DNA of 64,000 bases, from the NCBI GenBank assembly GCA_949316235.1, contig OX438742.1, positions 37,268,853 through 37,332,852 on the forward strand, written 5' to 3'. Source of the stretch: Oegoconia quadripuncta (taxonomy: Eukaryota; Arthropoda; Insecta; Lepidoptera; Autostichidae). The notes beneath the pieces are model-generated. The model did not search any database. It had not been told where the DNA came from and saw only the letters and a list, made by a program, of their open reading frames with translations. Each line of letters starts with the position of its first letter. The stretch's first letter is position 1. Shown here piece by piece: positions 56,020 through 64,000 of the stretch. The position numbers were made by a program, and so were the translations under genes.

Positions 56020-58205
56020 TTCTTCATGAAACAAGCGTCATCCCGTCGGGCCTCACCATCTTACTTTTACTGTTTTCGTAGCAAATAAAGATTTATTTAT
56101 TTATGTAGTCACATCTGTCTATCTGTTAAGTAGAAGGACGATTATTGGAATAACACTCCGCTGTAATCTAATCAATCAGTGTTCCATAGACATCATTCCC
56201 TCTGGCAAGTTTGTCATGTTTATATGTTATAGGCAGACTGTTAATTAGCCAGACAGGAGCTCCTCGGTAGTATCCAAAGGACTCTAACACAAAGTACCTA
56301 TAACCAGCTCCAGCACAGTTTTGTCACACGCACAGCAAAAATGTAATGTGTCTCTATCTGACTGAATAATAAGCACTATTTTTATACTTACAAAATAATA
56401 TGTGGAATATCAACTTAAATTCGATCTCAAAATGTGTAATATAATGTATATCTTTGTATGTTATAGATAACTAATACCACACATAAATGTAACTGGTAAA
56501 TTGTATCCTATGCGCTAAGGATTGACAGGAATTGACTTTTTGTACGATTCGTTCATACGTGCATACTCAGTAATTTATGAACATCAAATTTATTGATTGT
56601 TGATATAACTTTAAATTTTTTACAATCTCATATCAAACTAACATTATAAATGTAGTATGTTTGTTACTCAATCACACCGAAATGACTATACGGAGGCACA
56701 CAGACTAATTATTTCCTGAAAGAACAAACGGAATAATCTTCGTCTCAAAATTTCAAGTAATTGCCGAGGGACAATCCGCACTGCATTTTTAACCTTCACT
56801 ACAAAAATAAGGGTGTTAGAGGTTTGAAGTCTATGTCTCTTTGTGCTATTGTAGCGCCAAAACGAATGAACCAATTTGAAAACGATATTTTATTTTCGAC
56901 GGTTGGTGTTTGGGGCATTTCTTAGTGATGTTTGATAGAATTCGGTGAAGAGTGTTTACAAACCCTCAAATCTGAATTTTTCAAAATGAATAGACCGATT
57001 CTTATGAAATTTTATACGTACAAGCAGGATACATAGATCTAACAAGTTAGAAGAAAATAATTTTCAACAATCGGTTCGGTTCGGAATCGGGTTAAACCTG
57101 AAAGTTTGTATGGAATATCGTGCAGCATAAACCCTCTTAATCCGCTTCGAAATATTTAGCTTACGGGTTTTCTAAAATTTCCAATTTATAGTTACGTAAG
57201 ATAACGATTGCTTCTGGTAGTCCAGTAGGTATAACAGCATCATTAAAGTAGTAAGAATCAGAAACACGTCTGTTTTATGAGCATTTAACTGGCATCACAT
57301 GTTGAATGACTTCTATTTACTGGATACCCCATTATTTATCTTAGGTTACAACGATTACATTTTCAAGATATCGGAGAAGTAGGCCGACATAGTCATACAT
57401 AATACTCGTATATTGGCTATAAAAATACACATTGACCCATTTAAGGGGTGAGGAAAATGTTTATCGCACCTTTTAAATCACACTTTACATTAATATTGCA
57501 TATAAATGTGCAGCTTGGTGAAGATGTTTGGCCGTTTGTTACTCAATCAAATCTCGGTTGTTAAGCTTATGTTTTAAAATAGGCTAATTTTATCACGGTA
57601 ATACGTTTCAGTGGGATGATTTAAAATGTTCTTTTAGCTTTGATTTTTTGTTCTACGGCGAATGTCATGTAAATTAAATAATGATTAGCACAGATATAGA
57701 ATGAGTGAGTGTGGAGTGTGACCGGAATGAATCCGAGAGGCAGCAATTTTTTATCAAAATTAACTTTAAATGCGAAATGGGAATGTGTAACAGCGTCTTA
57801 GCTGCCCCACATCGGGAGCAGCTAGGACACTCTATAATTTGGTTGATGTAGGTATTAAGCGTAGAGGTTAAGTTATCCTGTATCACTATGAGGGTGACAT
57901 CTTCTTTATTAAAGAAACTCTCCTTAAAATAAACAGAGAAAAAAAACTAGATATAGAAAACTGTAAAGCAACATCTGTTTTCAACTTCAGAAGAACCAGG
58001 TGATGCATGTAAGCTGATGCAAATCGTATATAGCATAGCTGGATACGGAATCAAATTGTGTTAAAAGTTTAATATTTTCAAAACGGCTTAACCAATTTTC
58101 ATCAAACATCGCCTCTTCGCCATAAAACGACCTTCTATATAGGGAGGATCTCCTCCCCATATAGAACCTATCTAGGTTCTTACCTATAACTTCGTTTAGT
58201 CTTTA
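56020..58205. other. Unassigned sequence
   Basis: No gene recognised. The minus-strand frame at 57674-57886 holds a CPSCSRCGAA patch that could be a LINE remnant, but the evidence is thin. Confidence 0.35.
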
Positions 58206-58209
58206 ATGC

Positions 58210-58290
58210 AAAAAAACCAGAGCACGCATCACCGAGGCCTTTGTCCAGCAGTGGACGTCTTTCGGCTGAAATGATAATGTTGATTATTAC
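58210..58290 (+). mobile_element. RTE-clade LINE tail
   Basis: Reads TEAFVQQWTSFG then a stop, the well-known last residues of RTE-type proteins in Lepidoptera, followed by ATGATAATGTTGAT repeats. Confidence 0.65.
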
Positions 58291-58294
58291 CGAG

Positions 58295-59020
58295 ATACGT
58301 CCAGACATAGAGTGAACAGACACACACAACGCAGTCAAACACATAACATATGTCGTTTTTCTTCATAGGTTTACGATTATATCACATCAAATGAAATTTA
58401 TAGTTATTAGTTTATTTTATAAATATACTCTAAGGCCACTCTTCGTTTCAGGTCATCATTCAGACCTTTAGAGCTGTGAAAAATTAGATACGAGTATGTG
58501 GTCATTGCGTCTACACGTGTATGAAAAATGTCAGCTCGAAGTGCAATACGTCAGCTTTGAGTTGCTATATTTTATATAAATAAACGGACGAAAGGACAAA
58601 GATAAGGTCAGATTTATTAATTTCTGTTTTAAACTTGTTGTAGCAATTGTATAAATGATTTATGTACATGAATGAAAGCAAAAATACCTTTCGGGCCTTT
58701 CTGTGTTCTTGTCAATGCCACATTAAATTCCGTAGTGCCGAGGTACGTATTTCAATTGGCATTTTCTTCGCAAAATACCACAATCTGAGAGTGAATCTGT
58801 TGAGATCGAGAGATTTAAAGTGACATTCCCAACATAGACGCCTTAGAAGAGACACGATATTTCTCTAAAAGCCTAGCAATTTGCAACCAAATGTAGTCTA
58901 TATGTTACTTAAACTATATCTTTGGTTGAACAGGCAGATAGAATCGTCTGTATGACAAGCTTTAATGCCTATATGGATATAACACAGAACAAGAATAAAT
59001 CTAATTTTATTTACTTGCGA
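58295..59020. other. Unassigned sequence
   Basis: Nothing recognised. Confidence 0.4.
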
Positions 59021-59024
59021 CTAT

Positions 59025-59291
59025 ATAAATAAATAAATAAATATCCTTAACAACGCCATCTAGTTCCATATTAAGCAACTATAGGCTTATGTTGGGGATA
59101 CCAGATGGTTGATATACTACACAAATACATTTTTTTTTTGTAATTAAATAAATATTTAAATGAAAAACGTCCATAACTCGGGAACATATGTCTATATTTA
59201 TCATACAAACATATGCCCCTAGCGGGATTCGAACCCGCAACCTTTTGGTATAGCAGTCAGAGTTTCTAACCACTACACCAAACAGGTCGTC
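59025..59291 (-). repeat. SINE family A, full length (best copy)
   Basis: Simple (AAAT)n end at the left, inverted body AACGCCATCTAGTTCC, and inverted B box GGGATTCGAACCCGC and A box CCACTACACCAAACAGG, with the head end GTCGTC at 59286-59291. Confidence 0.85.
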
Positions 59292-59294
59292 AAA

Positions 59295-61285
59295 TATACT
59301 TAACTATACTATTATATATACTTTAAGTATACTTAATTACATGTAATAAGTACTCGTACTTTGTTGGATGTACCTATGTTCTGATCAAGCTGACATGCAA
59401 TATTTTTATCCAGCTAACACTGGAACCTGTAACTTCCTGCTACAGTTTTAAGCTGTTTTTGTTACAGCAATATACTTAAGAAGATATTGGATTTCATTAA
59501 TCTTCGTATAATTTTACCTTTCACTTGGGCTAATAAAGTGTATCCTATGTGTTCATCTATCCTACTCATTCTTAGGTGTCAATTACAGCCAAATCTTTTT
59601 AGTCGTTTGCCGTGCATAAATATCCCCCATTGATAATATTAGTTGGATAGTCTACTTAGATACTTATTTATAATATAGCACAATGGTGCTCTGGAGAAAA
59701 ATATTCCATATCTGTATGTATACCGCTCATTCACAAAGCTGATTCCCCAGAGATGAATGAGCAAGCAATGAGCAAGAGATGGATAACGTGCGATCTCTTG
59801 AGTCACATAGGAGAGCTTGCCGTTAGTGAGCTCTGGGGGCATCCCGGCTAAACGGGTGAGTTCACTCGTACCTATCATCTTAAATGTAAGTACGAGTATG
59901 TATTACGGATGAAACGATAACGAATGAATGAATCGTATACTCATTTTCGGGATTATTACTATTATTCGTTACAAAACATCTATATTAACTAATATATGAT
60001 GCATTTCATTTAATTAAATAATTTAAATGAAATGCATTCATAGATAGGTATAAATTCAAGCAAAATTGTCATTCGTTAAAATATGTACATACCTATCCTA
60101 TTCCTATAGGATTAATATTTGTTTTCACATAGATTTTCATCATAATAAATACTTACTTCAATATTATATTCGCTGTTATTAGTTTATGACTAACAAAAAT
60201 ATATCAACCAAAGCGTACAGAAATAAATTCCTTACAAGCGACCACGTAGGTTAGAGGGGCTTATCCACAAACCATTAATTGTTCCATGGGCTTACCTACT
60301 TGGGTTAAGATTAATTTGGGACGCGATAGGCAAGTGGTGCGGTCTGACATTTGATGGCCACAGATCGATGAGCAAGATCGGGTATTCTAGAAACATCTTC
60401 TGAAATAAGCTACTAATTTGAGTCCAGTTTGATAATAAATAACATAAAAAATATATAACTTTAATGTTATTATAACTGATATATCCGCTAATATAACCTT
60501 CTCGATTGTACAGTTTACACTTACGATTATGAGAATACGTATATTCTTATCGGATATTCTGTATGAGCTAAATAATGTAGGTCGGCAGCAGATGTAGACG
60601 AAGGCCGAAGATGGAAATCACTAGTCTAACACAAATCTACTAATCCGCACTGGGCCCATGTGGCATTATCCTCAATTAGGCCCAAATCTTCTCCCAATGG
60701 CTGAAAGCTGTGCCCTAACAGTATGGACTTGTAAGGCTGTTGATAATGAAAGCTACATCGAAAACAACCCTCAACTAACAAAATAAAAAAAGGAGATGAA
60801 AAATTGTCAAATTCATGTTACACTGCGAGTTTGTTTATACACTATTTCTAGACACTATGTTGAATAAGGAACTGCAATAATCGGGTCCACATGTCGATAA
60901 GATGGCAAAAGGCCTCAGTTGTGCAGTGTTTGCTATTAAAAATATACATTATTTAACCGATGTGGATACCGCTAGGCCGGTTTTCATAGTATAGATAGTG
61001 GCTTACGGCATAATGTTGTAAGGAAATGCCGCGGACAAAAATTGTATTTTTGTTCGGCATAAACGAGCAGTTTGGGCTATTTACAAACGGGGCACTAAAG
61101 TCTTTAATTGGACGTAAGATAAATTTTGTATCGTTTAAGAAAAATAGTGACATAACGTAAATGCAAGACATAAAACATTCAAACGGCCGAATTGAGAACC
61201 TCCTAAAATCTAGTTAAAAAAAAGCAAGTCTCGAGTTTCGCCCTCGTTCTTCTCTGTGAAACTTATATTATGAAATAAAATCTAT
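59295..61285. other. Unassigned sequence with one hairpin
   Basis: A perfect 15-bp hairpin lies at 59999-60037 (ATGCATTTCATTTAA pairing with TTAAATGAAATGCAT, 9-nt loop). I see no gene. Confidence 0.45.
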
Positions 61286-61291
61286 TGACTA

Positions 61292-61545
61292 TCTAACTAA
61301 TATTCTAAATGCAAAAATTTGGACGTTAGTTTGTTTATTTGTTTGTTTATTTGTTTGTTTATTTTGTTTGTAACGCAATCACGGCGAAACGGCTGAATGG
61401 ATTTGGATGAAATTTGCCATATAGGCAGAAGATACTCTGGATTAAGACACAGATTATTTATTATCCCGATAAAGTGAGTAGTTCCCGCGGGAATTAAACA
61501 TATCCGCGATAAAGTTATTCCACACAGGCGAAGCGTAGTAGATAT
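61292..61545 (+). mobile_element. Short non-autonomous Helitron, 3' end eroded
   Basis: Starts A|TCTAACTAATATTCTAAATG at 61292, then a long (TTTG/TTTA)n run at 61330-61375, CGCAATCACGGCGAAACGGC, AGTAGTTCCCGCGGGA and AGGCGAAGCG; the terminal hairpin is shortened. Confidence 0.75.
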
Positions 61546-61549
61546 TTTA

Positions 61550-61850
61550 TATTATTAACTTTAGAGACGATATTAAACTAAACAGAAATGAGTGTTCTGA
61601 AAGTTAAAACTCTAAGTAACCAATGTTTGGGCTACTAATTATTCTTTAGTGAGTTGATGGTAGTCTTTAATTAATATTTGCTATGAAGTCCGACCAGTCT
61701 TGTTAAGGTAGCTGGATGTTCAAACTTCGTCTTCGAATTTAACCACTATGTAAATTTCCAGTCACCAAACTTTTCCTCAGCTTATGATGTAAAGTTAAAC
61801 TTATAGGAAATAAATTAAAAGTAAAAAAAACTTTTAACAAACCAACGTTA
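61550..61850. other. Unassigned sequence
   Basis: Nothing recognised. Confidence 0.35.
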
Positions 61851-61854
61851 AACC

Positions 61855-61925
61855 GTTAAAGAGTTTCTCTCGTGAGGAGACGATCCTGGCTGCAGCATCA
61901 GTTCATTTCTAATTTATACTAGAAA
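61855..61925 (+). repeat. Dispersed repeat D copy
   Basis: TTTCTCTCGTGAGGAGACGATCCTGG and CTGCAGCATCAGTTCAT; one of a pair that flanks the SINE at 62003-62335. Confidence 0.7.
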
Positions 61926-62002
61926 TTATGTTTAACGTATATATAATGATTTGTATCAGTGCTTTTGCCCATTGAGGAGATCGCAAAAAATATGTAATTT
62001 TT

Positions 62003-62335
62003 TTTTATGCACAACGGGTTGTTGCTTGACCTCAATCACACCTGATGTTAAGTGAAGATGAGGTCGAAAGTGAAAGCGTACTGACCCGGAAACCCCAACA
62101 CATTTGGGGGACTAGCTAACTTATCTCTGACAACCGGAACACAACAATGCTATTAACATTACTGCTTGGCGGCAGATTTAGATAAGATGGTGGTAGCTAG
62201 CCAGGCAGACATTTTAAATGCCCTACCACCAACCAAACCGAGTACTTAAACATGTACCACGCTGAGGATCGAACCCGCGACCTCCGAATCGTAAACCCAA
62301 TGTTGTTTACATTGAGCCACGGACTGTTAAACTGT
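62003..62335 (-). repeat. SINE family C, full length
   Basis: T run and inverted 3' end at left, inverted body, then GAGGATCGAACCCGCGACC (inverted B box) and AATGTTGTTTACATTGAGCCACGG (inverted head) at right. Confidence 0.88.
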
Positions 62336-62344
62336 CACAACCTA

Positions 62345-62470
62345 GTTTGCAAAATTATTAACCATTAAGGAGTTCCCCTTGTGAGGAGGCGATCGTGGCT
62401 GCAGCTTTAGTTCAGGTCTATCATCATATAAATATAATGTTAATCGGACATGGTTACATTCATACTATGC
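62345..62470 (+). repeat. Dispersed repeat D copy
   Basis: GAGTTCCCCTTGTGAGGAGGCGATCGTGG and GGCTGCAGCTTTAGTTCAGGTCTATCAT; second member of the pair. Confidence 0.7.
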
Positions 62471-62589
62471 AAATTAAATAGAAGCTTTTAAAAATAACTT
62501 ACGTTACAACTACTTACATGAAAAATATCTTGAAATAAATTCTGGAAGGTCACTCCCGAAGGAGTCCTACCTTGAATAATTGTATTCAG

Positions 62590-63000
62590 TGAAAATTCTA
62601 AATTGTCAACTCCATGACCAGTTAGGCCAAGTCTTTGTACCAATCCGGTTCGGAGGACTCAGCGTCCGTCAACTGTCGAGTGTCGCCTTACCTGCCTTCC
62701 TGTGGTACAAGAATACTATCGACCAAAATTGAAGAATTTTGAAAGGAAGAAAGGATTGCCACCATTAATGTGACGGCTATTCTAGAGCCCTACGATGGGA
62801 AGGGGGCTAATACAATAGAGCCCGTCTTATTGGCCTCCACTTCCAGAAGTGCAGAAGTCGAGGCGGTTGAAGTATCAGGTGATCAGACTGGCTGGCAGCT
62901 ACCTACACCATACATCGTGGCAACGCCGCCGCTATCCCTCTGGGCACCGGCCTCAAAACAGTGACCTTGAACATGTGTTCTACCTGTGACGTGAACTTAT
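62590..63000 (+). pseudogene. Third RLE-type retrotransposon fragment (upstream region)
   Basis: From about 62600 the plus strand reads LHDQLGQVFVPIRFGGLSVRQ, then LSSVALPAFLWYKNTID before a stop. This FGGLSVR...S.ALPAF motif is the segment just after the RT core in this class of element. Further on, another frame has RARLI and SDWLAA, which follow in the same order in the family, then GTGLK. Frameshifts and stops are frequent. It covers a part of the protein upstream of that kept at 1076-1866. Confidence 0.55.
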
Positions 63001-63009
63001 ATTCCAAGG

Positions 63010-63260
63010 ACCTCCTTCTGTTCTCTTATTGAGTATGTTTTTTTAATATCTTATCATGCCCTGTATTGCAAGCTAATATAGTTTAAAAAAATAGTAAATC
63101 TTATTGAAAATTTTATTAATTGAAAATATTAATAAATAAAATTTTATCTTTATTGCTCACCAAAATGTAGGTACATTATCAACTGTACTTAAGTTGATAA
63201 AAAAGCCTTATTTTTTATTGGTTTACACTAGAAACTTGATCTTTTTACAGCAATATGAGA
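63010..63260. other. Unassigned AT-rich sequence
   Basis: Nothing recognised. Confidence 0.35.
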
Positions 63261-63264
63261 CCGC

Positions 63265-63500
63265 AGACCATCACCATCATCAGTCTTACAATCCCCGCCG
63301 TTGGGCTACAACCTCCTCTCACTGGGAGCCATAATCCACCACGCGGGTCCAGTGCGGATTGATCGATTTGTATCAGATTAGTGACCACCTGACAGTTAGC
63401 GTTTTAAACCTGCCCCTGTAGGCCACCGACTTGGCTTTACGACTGCCTTCAATTGAAAACAACCGGAACCGACTATTTAATGTACCCTCCGAAGCACGGA
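63265..63500 (-). repeat. SINE-like repeat related to family B, diverged
   Basis: Opens with CATCATCAGTCTTACAATCC and has ATAATCCACCACGCGGGTCCAGTGCGGATTG, as family B does, but the rest (CGACTTGGCTTTACGACTGCC, ACCCTCCGAAGCACGGA) belongs to a different, also common, lepidopteran repeat. Confidence 0.55.
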
Positions 63501-63504
63501 AATA

Positions 63505-64000
63505 CTATTATTGAAATGCAACTAGTGGTCACCCATCCAAAGACTGACTAACTATCCAAAGGACTGACCGTATCACACATTACTGAACTTTACTAATCGA
63601 GAACGGATATCGCCACGAGTGCTTCTTATCACAACGGACTTGTCGAATAACAAAGAGTAGCCATAAAAATAAGCATATCAAAGCATATAAGTATAGCAAA
63701 AACTAAGTTCTGATCCGACCAAAAACCATTGTCAGCCCTTTCCGTGAAATTCTCACGTAACGTTGTCATGAAAAAAATTGGTGACCGCGTCGTTACTAGG
63801 GATATCGGAGGGACCACGACCTGCCCAACACCCCGCTCTCCCCTGGTACCATTTTTTACGAGAGGGTGTTATTAATATTCTTTCTTCGTAGCGGTATTGA
63901 GATCAAAAGACTCAACTTATTTCGGAAGTAAATGTGTTTGTTCGTTTCATTATTTTTGTTCATTATTCCGCATTTTCCAGGTATACTACCTTTGTTAACT
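63505..64000. other. Unassigned sequence at window end
   Basis: No gene recognised. An acceptor-like CGCATTTTCCAG ends at about 63980, too close to the edge to judge. Confidence 0.35.

Noticed and set aside
57674..57886. CPSCSRCGAA patch as a zinc-finger or LINE gene
   Set aside because: Too short and without further family motifs on either side.

Overview
The window looks like animal, almost certainly lepidopteran, nuclear DNA. It is AT-rich and gene-poor, and it is packed with families typical of moth and butterfly genomes: tRNA-headed SINEs, TC...CTRR Helitrons, mariner, RTE/jockey-type LINE tails, and decayed retrotransposons with a restriction-like endonuclease (RLE). There are no bacterial operons, ribosome binding sites or CRISPR arrays. 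I cannot name the species.

Host coding signal is sparse and lies on the + strand. Two exons (16698-16782 and 18493-18582) have good splice sites and matching phase. Joined, they encode the helix-8 and cytoplasmic tail of a rhodopsin-type GPCR, most like the insect D1-like dopamine receptor Dop1R2 by my recollection of its tail; the seven-helix exons must lie left of the window. A GC- and CpG-rich segment at 19793-20161 has an acceptor whose phase would give the same receptor a second, alternative C-terminus, or it may start another transcript. A 41-nt micro-exon candidate sits at 50443-50483.

The rest is mostly layered mobile DNA. 1-16 kb: an RLE retrotransposon 3' end fused to a tRNA-like SINE head, foldback hairpins, SINEs, LINE scraps and a MITE. 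20-30 kb: mostly unique sequence with a tandem duplication, several hairpins and an 85-nt pre-miRNA-like hairpin at 27306-27390. 31-34 kb: a mariner composite containing other elements. 35.6-36.5 kb: an 827-bp foldback element with 268-bp arms. 37663-41765: a complete-ended 4.1-kb Helitron on the - strand, carrying an intact Pif1-type helicase domain, about 1.2 kb of 12-bp minisatellite where the Rep part should be, a 14-bp minisatellite and 119-bp repeats. The related uninterrupted repeat at 34.4-34.9 kb serves as its empty site. 42-64 kb: many more SINEs, short Helitrons, LINE tails and a 45-bp minisatellite.

The best leads are the Helitron with its minisatellites and empty site, the miRNA-like hairpin, the alternative receptor tails, and the nested mariner. 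All family names come from reading motifs by eye; no search was run.
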